From: Phaeotremella fagi
Lineage: Eukaryota; Basidiomycota; Tremellomycetes; Tremellales; Phaeotremellaceae
DNA: 64,000 nucleotides
Assembly (NCBI GenBank): GCA_001599715.1
Contig: BCHU01000002.1
Span: 496,001 to 560,000, forward strand
Direction: 5' to 3'
Part shown: positions 45,842-56,685 of the stretch, piece by piece
How the letters are laid out: every line of letters begins with the position of its first letter
Position numbering within the stretch: position 1 is the first letter of the stretch
Notes under the pieces: model-generated
What the model saw: the letters and a program-made list of their open reading frames with translations, nothing else
What the model was told of the DNA's origin: nothing
The model's database searches: none
Position numbers and translations under genes: made by a program

Positions 45842-47232
45842 ATGTCTTCATCACCATCACCCACCGAATTGAAAGGTATCAACCCTCCCACGCAACAAAT
45901 AACCCAACCGATCCCAACAACTTATCCACCCCTCTCCCCAGACCCCTCCTCGATCGCCGAATTCCCAAGATCAGAAACTCCAAGTCGACCTTTACTGTAT
46001 CCATCAAATTCTCGAAACAATTCTGTCTGTATGGAGAGACCAGGTGCTGGACCTAGTCGACACATGAATTCTCATCCTGGATGCGTTCTTTGTGGTTTGG
46101 TAGCTTCCGCTCTATCCGTTTCTTCAGCTCTCAATTCGACACTTCCATCGAGTAGGGAGAATCCAAATCTATCACCACTAACTTCACCTACTTCAGCATC
46201 GTCTTTCTTCCCACAGGGACCTGAACAATCCAACGGCTATCTTCATCCTAGCTCGAATCCTGTTCCAAATGTCACGACAGAGACGAATCGAACGACTATT
46301 TTAGGGAACAGAGAAATCTTGTATTCTGATAACGATATCACTGTGTACCCAGCCTCTGGGAAGGAAAGCATGTGTAGTGGTGGGAAACATTTGATTGTAG
46401 TTGTCAACACACATGTTGAGACGGTGTACGATTTCGTAAGTAATCATCTGGGTCTGTACTGACAACCCAGGGACCGGCTGATATACCAATACTCTCACAT
46501 ATGATAACTGTAGCGGAAAAATTGTTAATCCCTCTGTCGTCAACTTCAACGACTAGTGAAGCTGAACGAGGGAAAAGTGTGAATCAAGTCAGAATAGGTT
46601 TCGTCGGTTCGATAACCAGTAAGTTTCCCTAGTCGTTATCTTATACTTATCTTGATCAGAGGATCCACAATCACCCCATTCACATCTTCACGCTCACGCC
46701 ATGATTGGTCCCATCGACACTACACTACCAGGCGCGACGTTTTGGAGAAGAAACGTTGTTTTTGGATCGTTGAACTGGTGGAGCATCGATGATCTACGTG
46801 CTGAGATTCGGTAGGTCTATGTACTGCGGCAATCACTTATCAGAATGTAGCGAATGCACATCAAACAACAGAGTTAAATCGGGATATCAATCACGTCCAA
46901 AAGGTCCCATTGATAAAGTACCAGACGCAGGTTCAGTCTACGTAAGCGGAACTTCGCGAAACTTCTCCAAACAGCTCAAAACTAAATACGAACCATAGGG
47001 CAATTCAAATATCCTAGATACAAACGTAATCCCAAACCCACCGGGATTAGGACTTTCCAGGAAAACATCATCGAGTTCTACGGAGACTGTGGTTTCTCCT
47101 AGGAAACCTGTTGGTGGGAAGAAAGACGTTTTGGGTGATGTCTCGGTTGAGGGTTTGGGGAAGGCCGCTGGGAAACGTCGGTTTGTGGATGATAGGGCGC
47201 ATGGGGATCTTGGGGAGAGGGTTTTGGCGTAG
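45842..47232 (+). CDS. HIT-domain nucleotide-binding protein with long N-terminal extension
   Basis: Five exons (45842-46435, 46471-46618, 46660-46810, 46851-46941, 46999-47232) sum to 405 residues. After about 80 disordered Pro/Ser residues comes CVLCGLVASALS, a CxxC as in HIT proteins, then another disordered stretch, then EILYSDNDITVYPAS and KHLIVVVNTHVETVYDF, the usual strand order. The histidine triad is HSHLHAHAM (HxHxHxx), near residue 225, expected to act on nucleotide phosphoramidates or dinucleotides. The C-terminus (NSNILDTNVIPNPPGLGLS) is Ser rich and probably disordered. At the third intron the first candidate acceptor (46843) would give an immediate stop, so 46850 is used. The CxxC is far from the triad because of a 65-residue insertion, unusual for HIT proteins. 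Substrate unknown. Confidence 0.75.
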
Positions 47233-48113
47233 ATTTTGCTGTATTCTTGCATTGGTATGATAGGAATGTTCGTTGGTGTAGATAATATCTAGCTCAGATT
47301 CGTGATTAGCTACACTGCTACAGTCAGCTTTTCCTATTGACGTTATCTGCCATTGCCAATTTTCTGAACCAACACCAATTGATTTGGTCAATAGCACTTT
47401 GTAAACAGAGACGATGGATGTTTTGCATCGTATCAATGGGATCTGAAATTAGTGAAAACTCATTACCTTCGGAACAACCTTGCACAGAGTCTTTTTCTGT
47501 CCAAAATGAGGGAGGAATGCCAGTGTGTGAGTAGAGGAGTTAAGAGAACACATGTTAATCGGAGTCATTCGTAAATCGAGCCATACCTTCCAGAGCGAGT
47601 TCACCCATGGGAAACTATCTTATTCAGACATGGACTGAGGACATAGGATAATGTTATGGTTAGTCTCATTGGAAATACAACTTTTCAAGTGACTGCTCCC
47701 AACAGAAAACGTTTGCCATAACGAAGATGAATTCGGAACCCTAGAGATCCAAACAGTCAACGGCAAATCGCACCTACTCGTCTGCTGTACCTTGCTGTCC
47801 ATGGTTGGTGACGATTAAAGAATTGCACTTGCTTGATTGCCACGTAAGCAGTCTCTGCGAATGGGTTGAACATAGTGAGTGATACACAAGCTTGACATGT
47901 TGATTTCGTAGGTGAATCCATTCGTTGCCAATTCAATGAGCAAGTAAAATAGGTATCATAGTGTCTTCATCGACAAAAAAACACTGTAACTGGGGGGTTC
48001 CTTTCTTCTCTTTCTTTCGTCCCCTCATTCATCTCTCACACTCCCTCATACTTTAGCACAATTCACGAATTTGAAATGCGGCAATGCCGTTTGTCATGAG
48101 AAATGAAATCCTC

Positions 48114-48126
48114 TTACCGGCGGTAA
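48114..48126. promoter_or_regulatory. Palindrome TTACCGGCGGTAA, copy 1
   Basis: Perfect 13-bp dyad around a central G, 1.05 kb upstream of the permease start. CCG/CGG dyads are the usual sites of Zn2Cys6 factors. CGGTAATTGA at its right edge recurs at 48668. Confidence 0.5.
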
Positions 48127-48682
48127 TTGACTTGTTGCCCTGAGATCTCATTATTTATTTGCCAATAACGTGTTGTGATCCCCAAGATGTAGTATCCCAA
48201 GGACAACTTATCGTAATCCCAGAACAAAACAGCGACAAAGCATCCTTCTGAACACAATATGAGTCGTAGTTTGAATCTAGACTTTGCGGCAAGTTTGATT
48301 TACGACGTCGAGGCGATCTTTTTCGTCGACTCTCTTTCAACGTCATAACGAATTCTATATTCTTGCAACTTTAAATGTTCCATCACATGATAGCAGGATT
48401 ATTCAAGTACGATCTTATGAAGCTTGTTTACTCAACGAACGCACTAGCAAAAAGGTTTCTCGGCATGTAATTACAAAATGTTCCGAAAAGTCTTGACGAT
48501 CTAAGAATTAATTTCCAACATCGATCCAAGCTCGATATTTGGTATACTTGACTTCTTGGACAATTCAAATACTTCTCGCTTAGTGATACATCTCCCTCTA
48601 ACGGAGTGCCGCATTGCGGTAAGTAACAGATCCCGCTTAGCACGTTGACACAAAGACGACTCGAAAGCGGTAATTGAACAGG

Positions 48683-48695
48683 TTACCGGCGGTAA
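48683..48695. promoter_or_regulatory. Palindrome TTACCGGCGGTAA, copy 2
   Basis: Exact second copy of the 13-bp dyad, 480 bp upstream of the permease ATG. Half sites CGGTAA also lie at about 48616 and 48668. Confidence 0.5.
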
Positions 48696-49063
48696 GAGAT
48701 TCCAGGCTTTCATTGGGAATCGTAGTTTCAGCAGGGTCGACCCTTGCCCCAGCTTATAGCTCCGGTTATAGAAGGGTTAAAGTGAAAACATTCAATCCAT
48801 TGGAACTGAAAACTGTAAATCGTTCGTGGCGAATAGGGTATAATACGACTCTCGCTTAGTTCTCTTGTCATTGCCGCATTTGCTTGTCAGTTGCTTCTTC
48901 TCCTGTCATGCCCCAACGATCATCAGAGTTACTAGACCAGGTCCACTACCGCCGGGAAGCGGAGACCCAAGGGGGATTTCAATACGTTCCTGGTCACCCA
49001 TCTTCACCCTCATCTTACCTTTTTTTTCGTCCGAGGTAAAGGTCACAAGATAGATCTCAGACG

Positions 49064-49072
49064 TATAAATAG
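49064..49072 (+). promoter_or_regulatory. TATA box of permease gene
   Basis: TATAAATAG, about 100 bp upstream of ATG 49172, followed by a CT-rich initiator and leader (TTTTCTTTTCTCCATCTTCC). Confidence 0.65.
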
Positions 49073-49171
49073 CGGATCGAGTGGGGCTTTTCTTTTCTCC
49101 ATCTTCCTCTTTTCATTCAATCTCTCTATTCCCTCTTCCTCACTTTACTTTTACTCTATCAATCTATCATC

Positions 49172-51044
49172 ATGGCTGGAGGTGCTGTAGTTTCTGGCGG
49201 TAGCGGAGGTAACCCTCTTAGAACCGGTTTCATTCGTCGAGAGTATCGTGAGTACCCTCGTTGCAATTCTTTACTGATCAATTAGTCTGGGCATTCATTC
49301 TCGTCACCTCTCTCTTCTTCTTGTGGGGTTTCGCATACGGTTTACTCGATGTTTTGAACAAACATTTCCAAAACGTTCTTGGTATCACCAAGCTTCAATC
49401 TACCGGTTTACAAGTTGCTTACTTTGGTATTGGTTACTTTGCGTAAGTCGTCGCATCGAGTCCCCTAACTAACTTGATCAGATTCTCCCCTGTCGCTGGT
49501 GAAGTCATGAAAAGACGTGGTTACAAGATCACAATCATCATGGGTCTATCTCTCTACTCTCTCGGTGCTATCCTTTTCTGGCCAGTCGCCAAATTCATCA
49601 ATCCAGACAATCACCAAGCTATCTTCGGTGGTTTTGTCGTTTGCACAGCTGTCATTGCTTGTGGTTTAGCTACCCTTGAGACCGCTGCCAACTCATACAT
49701 CTCAGTCATGCCACCACACAACGTTGCCAACTTCCGTCTTCAATTTTCTCAATCTTTCAACGGTGTCGCTTCTTTCACTGGTCCTTTGATCGCTTCCAAG
49801 TACTTCTTCTCTGACGCTGATTCTACCAATCTCACCAGTAGGTTTCTTCTTCTCTTCAGACCAGACCAAAAGACTTATAATCATCATAATTATCTTAGAC
49901 GTCCAATGGGTCTACCTCGCTGTCTCACTCATGGGTGTCATGGTTGCCCTCGCTTTCGTTTTCAGTAAACTCCCCGAAGTCTCCGAAGAGGCTCTTCAAG
50001 CCGAAGCTGAGGCTCTCGCTGATGCTCACGGAGCAGACAATAAAGCTCTTCAACCCTTCAGAAAACAATACCGTGCTATCACCGGTTTCGTTTGTCAATT
50101 CCTATAGTGAGTCAAAATTTTGAGTGTGGCACTTTTTTTCTTTTCTTTTTTTTTTCTTTTTTTAGTTTCCTTGTCGTTCTTTTGGTCTTCTTCTTCCAAT
50201 TTCAACGCTTTTACTGACAATACTACCATTAGCGTGGGGGCTCAAGTGACAATTGGCTCCTTTTTTTTAATTACGTAATCTTTTTTAACATCTTACAAAC
50301 CAAACTAACCCTCTCCTGCAGATTATACCGCTGAGAACGGAGGACTCACCGATTCGGCCGGATCAAACCTCCTATCATATGCTTTAATCCTCTTTACTGT
50401 CGGTAGATTCGTTGGTGTCGCTTTGCTCTCCGTCATGAGCGCTCCGCTTTTGCTTGGAGCTTATGCCCTCATCTGCTCCGTCCTCGCTATACTCATTGGT
50501 TCCATCCACGGAATGGCAGGAGTCATTTGTTTGATGCTCATCATGTTCTTCGAGTCAATCATGTATCCGGTTGTGAGTTTACATCCAGCCAAAGTACACC
50601 ATTTGCTGATTTAAGCCAGATCTTCGTCACCGCCACTCAAAATTTGGGTCGCCACACCAGACGGGCTGCTGCTTTACTTGTCATGGGTGTTTCTGGTGGT
50701 GAGTGTTTTCTTTTCCCATGCAAACATATCAACATAACTGACAATTCCAAACAGGAGCCGTGATGCCTCCGATTCAAGGGGCGCTCGCTGATCACTTCTC
50801 TACGCGAACCTCCTACTATTTGGTCGTCCCATGTTTCGTGTATATCGCCGGTTGGGCCTTCTGGGTTTGGAACGCCGATGGTCGAAGATGGGGTGCCGGT
50901 GCAGGTGAAACAATCCGTGAAGTTGAAGCCGCTGCAGGTGGTGCTATCCCACCTGCCCATGTAGGCCTCAGCTACACAGGCCAACAACAAGAATACGAAG
51001 ACGGTGAGATCAAGGAGTCTCTTGATCACGTTGAAAAAGCCTAA
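49172..51044 (+). CDS. FucP-like MFS sugar:proton symporter, with a splice-phase conflict
   Basis: Plasma-membrane sugar transporter of the fucose permease (FHS) branch of the major facilitator superfamily. Exons 49172-49247, 49286-49442, 49482-49837, 49899-50106, 50233-50274, 50322-50572, about 50619-50700 and about 50757-51044. Hydrophobic segments: FILVTSLFFLWGFAYGLLDVLNKHFQ (helix 1, diagnostic), LQVAYFGIGYFAF, KITIIMGLSLYSLGAILFWP, GFVVCTAVIACGLATLETAANSY, NVQWVYLAVSLMGVMVALAFVFS, then VGAQVTIGSF and NYTAENGG, SYALILFTVGRFVGVALL, GVICLMLIMFFESIMYPVIFVTATQNLG, MGVSGGAVMPPIQG and SYYLVVPCFVYIAGW. The tail is hydrophilic and acidic. Between 50274 and 50322 the phases do not join: homology wants ATT A/AT TAT, but the exon ends ATT AC before GT. 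This is a real frameshift, unusual splice or assembly error. Confidence 0.8.
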
Positions 51045-51861
51045 AAACTTCCTCAAAACCAACCAACCACCTTTCTTCTTTCTATACCTACCAATCGATT
51101 AGTCGAAAGTAACGTTCCTGATGTTCTGTATGAGTTTATATTTTAGTTTCGAGACTGTTTTAGTATGCAACCGATGAGAAGTTTACTGTTTTCGTACTTG
51201 CACAATATAGTAATAAGTAGGCGGAGGTTGAGGTCGGTGCACCAGAATATGCCACGGACAGAGCTTAAGTGCCACCTTTCATGTTTACCATCTACGTTAT
51301 GGGAAGACAGCAAGAATGATAGAAACTCTCCCCTTCACCTACCCTCTCCCCCTCCCCCATCCCACCCTCTTCCGATCTCAGGATTGAACCCATTGCTGAC
51401 GTAGGGGTCGGAGCGAAGGGGGACGTTGAAGGTTAGGATGGGTAAGTAATTCTCTGCTTACACCCCCTGCTCCCCCTTGCTCCTAAAAATAGCACTCAAT
51501 AACGGACTTCAGAGGTTTTCCAGTGATCGGATCGGCGGTCAGCTTTTGAACTCCTTGTAACACTATCTCAAAAGCAGGTCTGACTAAGCACATGCAGGAG
51601 AAGTAAGGTTTATGATTTCCAGAATGACGTAAGGGCGGCGGGCGTTATCCTATGTCCATGTTGTTGACCCGATCGCTTGACGATCTTGATAATTTCGATG
51701 ATATAAATTAAGGAAGTGAATGAAATACAGATCTTCAGGAGCATTCTTTCGAGGGTATCAAATCAGTCCGATCTACTTCGACCACCTTTCGTATTTGCGC
51801 AAAAACATGTGAGTTCAGGAATGGTTGGAAGCTAGGAAATTCTTATTGACGCGTAATTAGA
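51045..51861. other. Intergenic, promoter of second aldo/keto reductase
   Basis: No gene. C-rich stretch at 51325-51370 (CCCTCTCCCCCTCCCCC). An AT-rich ATATAAATTAAGG at 51702 is a weak TATA candidate. Confidence 0.45.
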
Positions 51862-53069
51862 ATGTCGCAGGCAACAGCAACTCCTGGTCATCCAGTTATC
51901 GATGGGGTTTCGGTACCCAAGATGGCTATTGGAACTTGGTCTTGGGGTGATTCAACTTTTGATTACAAACCAGAAGATTATGATCAGATCAAAGAAGCTT
52001 GGGATGCGAGTAATAAGGCTGGTTTGACGTTCTATGACACCGCGTGAGTCATGAGTGAAAGCACTCTATGGAATTTCATTGATTTGTTTTGTCTATGTAG
52101 AGAAATTTACGGTGAAGGAGAGTCAGAAAAAGTCATTGGAAGGTTATTGAAAGAGACACCTGAAGACGTGCGTAAGAAGATCTACATGGCAACCAAATGT
52201 AATTTCTTTGTGTTCACAACGTGTTCAAAACTCATCGCATTCAGTCCTCCCCTATCCTCGACCTGCCAACTGGTTTTTGTTTCGACCTGGAATAGTAACA
52301 GCGTTGAGAAAGTCTCTTGTGAGACTTGGTCTAGATGCAGTGGATCTTTATCAGGTAAGTTCATAGAACCGAAAAATATTAATATATCCAGCTCCACGGC
52401 CCAACCACGATCCATTCGTACGATTCAATTGCAGCCCAATTAGCGAAATGTAAAGAACTAGGTTTGGCGAAATCGATTGGTGTTTCGAATTTCAGTAAAG
52501 CCGATTTGTGAGTTAAATATGCTCTGAGTAAGCCCTTTAACTCACACTATTTAGGGAGAAGATGTTACCGCTCTTCAAAAAACACAACATTACCATTGCG
52601 TCCAATCAAATCGAATTCAATTTACTTCGACAAGGACCATTGAAGAATGGTCTTCTTACTTTTATGAAGGAGAATAATATCGCTTGTTTGGCATATTCAC
52701 CTCTTGCCATGGGTCGTCTAACTGGTAAATACAGTGCTGAGAATCCAGCTCCAAAAAAGCGAAGGTTCAGTTCACAGTGAGTTTCCATGTCTTAGCATCG
52801 TTGACATAAATAGATATTCGTGGGAGGAGCTCGATCCACTTATTCAACTCATGAAAGACATGGGTAAGAAATACGACGTTCAAGTTTCTGCCATCGCTCT
52901 TGCATGGGTCATCGCCAAAGGCGCTATACCACTTGGAGGTGCAAGAAATGGTGCTCAGGCGGAACAAAACGCAAAGGCAGCTACTGTAGAACTCAGTTCA
53001 GAAGATTTGGATCTTCTTTCTGCCAAAGGTTTTGACGGAAAGACCGATGGGTTCTGGCAACACGGATAG
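51862..53069 (+). CDS. Aldo/keto reductase (plant At1g06690-like type)
   Basis: Six exons (51862-52043, 52101-52198, 52245-52354, 52392-52507, 52555-52776, 52814-53069) sum to 327 residues. Start MSQATATPGHPVIDGVSVPKMAIGTWSWGD; the catalytic tetrad shows as D in FYDTA, Tyr in EIYGEGESEKVIGRLL, Lys in MATKF, His in VDLYQLHGP. SIGVSNFSKADL and IEFNLL follow the barrel; AYSPLAMGRLTGKY and ALAWVIAKGAIPLGGARNGAQAEQNAKA bind NADPH. ATKFLPYPRPANWF and SALRKSLVRLG-type spacing resembles the chloroplast-like AKR group of plants, also present in fungi. It is only distantly related to the reductase at 9827. Substrate unknown. Confidence 0.85.
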
Positions 53070-53501
53070 AAATTCTAGAGATTCTACTGGAGAGTCTGTT
53101 GTTGGGTTTTTTATAGATATGAACGTTGAAACATACAATCATGTGACCGTTTGATTCTGAATGTATACCGCTTAGTTGTAGCAAGCATCTCGAACACTTC
53201 TCAGACATGTACTGACCAAGTTTTGCTTTGCAAAATAGCTTTATCATTAGTGTCAGACCGCCTGAACAACCTCCTTGAGGAGGTTTGGAGAAACCACACA
53301 TAACTCATATCAATACTGTGGAACTCGTTTTTGGGGAACTCATGAAACTGACCTAAAATGATTGCCTAGACAGAAGGAGGACACTCGCGAGTGAACGGAA
53401 AAATAGCCAATTCGCCACTCCCATTTCGAAACCTGACAACCATTCCAGTTTCTGACTTGATGTTAACCATCATCAATCCATCAAAATTAACATAAAGAAT
53501 T
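53070..53501. other. Intergenic region
   Basis: No gene seen; 3' flank of the reductase gene and promoter of the small membrane protein. Confidence 0.45.
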
Positions 53502-53972
53502 ATGAATACAGCAGGAAGTGTTGTAAGTAATGTCATTCGTTGAGATTAACATACAGCTGATATAAAATAGGCATACGGATGGGGTGTAAGTCCTTCATGT
53601 CCCTCATTACAACCAACCGATCAAAAGTTGATCAAATCATTTAGGTCCTCATCATAGCCGGAGCAGGAAGTTACTATTACGCCAAACAACACATAGACGC
53701 CAGAAGACGAGAACAGAAAGCCCAAGGGACGAGGAGCGATGCGAAACTAACTTGTAAGTCGTGGGATGAATCACCATTAACTGGTCAAAGGGCAAGAAAG
53801 GATAGCATTGGATGATAATAAGCCGAATACCAAAGATCCCGTTCCTCAGGCATCTGTCAAACAACATGATCATACTAGTGCACCTGGAGTGCGTGAGACT
53901 GCTGAGATGAGAAGTGGGCCGACAGGTGTTGATACGTCCTTGAAGAGTGCTTCTGTGGTTCGGGATCAATAG
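53502..53972 (+). CDS. Small single-pass membrane protein, probably mitochondrial
   Basis: Four exons (53502-53522, 53571-53585, 53645-53753, 53791-53972) sum to 108 residues; the first two are only 21 and 15 nt. The protein starts MNTAGSVAYGWG, followed by the membrane segment VLIIAGAGSYYYA and a basic helix KQHIDARRREQKAQGTRSD, then TWQERIALDD and a polar tail. A short N-terminus, one helix and an Arg-rich flank resemble small inner mitochondrial membrane subunits; fungi have conserved short proteins of this plan. Function unknown. No long frame covers it, so splicing decides the gene. Confidence 0.7.
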
Positions 53973-54201
53973 GGACATTTGGGACGTTGGACATGGAGTA
54001 GGACGAAAAAGAACTCAATACCCAATCATTTCATGCAAAGGTCGTAAGCTCAACCTCCAAGATACTGCGACGATACCAGATCGTCCTCCGGATTTATTCC
54101 TAGCGTAGCTTCCTCCTCCTTTACCTTCTTCACGCTCTCTCCGACCCAATACCCATCTAATCGTTACATGCAAAGGTCGTAATCTAAATCCGTAACGATA
54201 C

Positions 54202-56013
54202 TCATCCCTCAGCGTTCTTCCTAGCTTCCTCTTCCTCCTCCTTTATTTTCTTCAATCTCTCAAATTCTTGAACCCCAGGATCAGTCTCCCTCCATCTCCC
54301 AAAGAACCCATGGAAACTCGCTGCCCAATCTCGTTGTCCTTCACCCGTAAATGGACTTACACTGGAGTAAGATCCTGCTGGCAGTATACTACATATTAGC
54401 AACGTTTTTGAAAAAACTTACAGGACGTCTCCTATTCTGATTGGTTTCTTTTGGTGTACCAGTTGTTCGGGTCTGAAACCGTATCGTGCAAGTAGATATC
54501 GATAGACGCAGTCGGAACTGGATGTCAGTTGGGACTTGGTTTGGACTTACAAAATACCTGGTCCCGTCCAATCCAGCTTTATTCGTGTCAGAGGATGTTT
54601 AGCTGTCGATAAACGACTTACAGCGGTTTCCGGAATAAACTTCTCGCCAGCTGCCAGTGCCAAACGTTCCTTTTCAGCTTGCTCTTCAGATTTCCGTAAC
54701 GTTCTCCCAATAGCGTCAAGGAATACAGGGTGACCACTAAATGTTAGCCCTACCACTTCAACAACTTACGGTCTACTCATAAAAGTCCACTGAACGATTT
54801 GCACCGCCCTACTAAGACCGACTTCCCTCTGAAAATCAGCTCAGCCTCCCAAAATTACCTACCCAATTCGTCCAACCAAATTCTATAGCATCTGATTCAA
54901 CACTAACCACCAGAGCAGGTAATCCCAACTCCGCACCGTCATCTATCAGAGGTCCGTCGTATACGAATCCTCCCTTTTTGTCGTCAGAGAGATCGTTGTC
55001 AGATGCTGGATCTCGAATTGAAGAGAAGGAGGACAGAGGGTGGGAAGAAGGTAGATGTGGTGAAGTTGAGAGTGAGAGTAGTCGGGATAGATGAGTTAGA
55101 AGAGGTGGGGTTCCTGATTCATATGGCCAACCCCATTCGTCTGCGTGGATGATAGGTGCGGCTATGGGTTAGAGTAGAGTACTATTTGAACGTACTGTCA
55201 CTGTACAACGTTAGCTTGGACATCAGATACAACCTACCTATCGGTATATATCCCACCCTCAACCAAAGAAACCTGACATCAGCAAGCAAAGACCAAAGTA
55301 CCCACCATATATCTAAAAATATCAGTTTTCAAAACCACTCTCGGCAAGTGATTCCAAATCTTCTCAGCCTTCGTCCCACCAAATATCCCTTGAACCCAAG
55401 CCTTCAGCGAGGCATCGTCGAAATATTTCACTTCCCATTCAGGCATAATCTCTTTCCACCTCGCAAATTCCCAAGGCAAATCATCTCTACTTTTATCCGT
55501 TGTTATAATCTGTCTAGGTCGAGAAGGGAGATTCGCTATTGGCGGTCTTAACGATAACCTCGATAAAACTGGTGGTAGATAAGGGGGTGTTGGTGTATCC
55601 GGAACGTAAAGATATTTTCTATAGGTTTCGAGTAATTCCGTGGTATAAGCTGCCAGAGAGACGTTACCCAACTTCAAACCGTATTCGTCAAGATCGTGTT
55701 GAGCGTTATAAGGTGTTTGCAGTTCGTCTATATGAGCCTGCATGTATTTCTCCACACCAATAGCAGGTAGAACATCGGGAATTTGACCTTTCCATTCGAA
55801 ATGTGCTGATTCCTCTATTATCCCAGTTTCTCCTTTCTCTTCGTCTGACCAAAAACAATGACTTGCAGGGGAAGTATAATCTGATAGTACGCCCTGCGGT
55901 ATGGCGTAAGTTATATCTGGCGAGCTCTTCGAGTAAAACAATAAAGTCGTTATCGAAACCACAACAACTCCAGCTAGAGATACCGGTCGAAGAGCTCTCG
56001 TTGTGAATGGCAT
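54202..56013 (-). CDS. GT32 (OCH1-like) glycosyltransferase, Golgi type II membrane protein
   Basis: Probable Golgi mannosyltransferase of protein or lipid glycosylation. Start at ATG 56013 gives a short cytosolic tail and signal anchor (LAGVVVVSITTLLFYSK, residues about 12-28); an upstream frame has no ATG. The domain begins PRQIITTDKSRDDLPWEFARW, then WEVKYFDDASLKAWV, LKTDIFRYMVVSLVEGGIYTDSDT, where DSD is the nucleotide-sugar/Mn DxD motif. RAVQIVQWTFMSRPGHPVFLDAIG and the WTGPGI segment are family hallmarks. Introns lie near 55270-55310, 55195-55240, 54825-54860, 54770-54785, 54556-54610 and 54395-54425. The C-terminus is Glu/Lys rich (KKIKEEEEEARKNAEG). Several GT32 paralogues exist in this group of fungi; which one this is cannot be told. 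Confidence 0.8.
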
Positions 56014-56209
56014 GATTCTACCTGGGTATTGGGTCAATTTCACGTCCAATCTAGATCAAAGAGATCATTCTAGTTGTTGGGCAGTAGTTTTCAAACGATC
56101 GCAGTAATGTTATTTTTTACACAGCCTTTCAAGCCAAGAACACTACGGAACCAAATAAACAACAAATCAAAGATCAGGCTTACATTCCAGTTCATTTTTA
56201 TCATCAACA

Positions 56210-56425
56210 ATGTCAACAACACCCCCACGTCCACCTCGAACAGGTCCAAACCCATTCTTACTAGCTGGTATAGTCGTTTTGGGAACGGCGTCGTTCTTCT
56301 ACCTCACCGAAACTCGTCAAAACGACCCGAGACATCGAAATCGACCTAAAGCTTTCGCTAACCCCTTGACACCACCTATGGACGCTGAAAAAGTAGACAG
56401 GGGACCTTCGCGGCCGGTAGAGTAG
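56210..56425 (+). CDS. Tiny single-pass membrane protein (71 residues)
   Basis: Single exon, ATG 56210. Pro-rich N-terminus (MSTTPPRPPRTGPNPF), hydrophobic helix LLAGIVVLGTASFFYL at residues 17-32, then a basic polar tail (RQNDPRHRNRPKAF). No cleavable signal is obvious. Plan resembles small mitochondrial or ER membrane proteins of fungi. It is divergent from the GT32 gene, 196 bp apart, and upstream of the HAD gene on the same strand. Function unknown. Confidence 0.55.
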   Translation: MSTTPPRPPRTGPNPFLLAGIVVLGTASFFYLTETRQNDPRHRNRPKAFANPLTPPMDAEKVDRGPSRPVE

Positions 56426-56685
56426 GAGATGAGGAGTAGGTTTACTTTCAGACCAAGGGCTGATATCTAGGGAAACACATAGCATATGCATTTTACATTG
56501 ACCCAATTATCAGTCCAATCTGTTAGATCCTTCGAGCATCATCTACGTCAGTACCTCCTTCCTCATGACCCCGTATCAACAAAGGATACCTCGCTTGAAA
56601 GCAACGTCAGTGACGAAGGCGACAAAGGTGCAAAGTAGTATATGAGAGCGCAATCGTCGCCTCTCTTTCTTTCTTCTACTGATCA

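Larger units (their letters stand above)
47233..49171. other. Long intergenic region with CGG/CCG palindromes, promoter of permease
   Basis: 1.9 kb without a supported gene. Contains repeated palindromic CGG/CCG motifs (48074-48955) and a TATA box at 49064. 47240-48050 shows nothing notable. Confidence 0.55.

Noticed and set aside
47337..47534. Plus-strand frame of 65 codons between the HIT and permease genes
   Set aside because: Unremarkable composition and no flanking exon signals.
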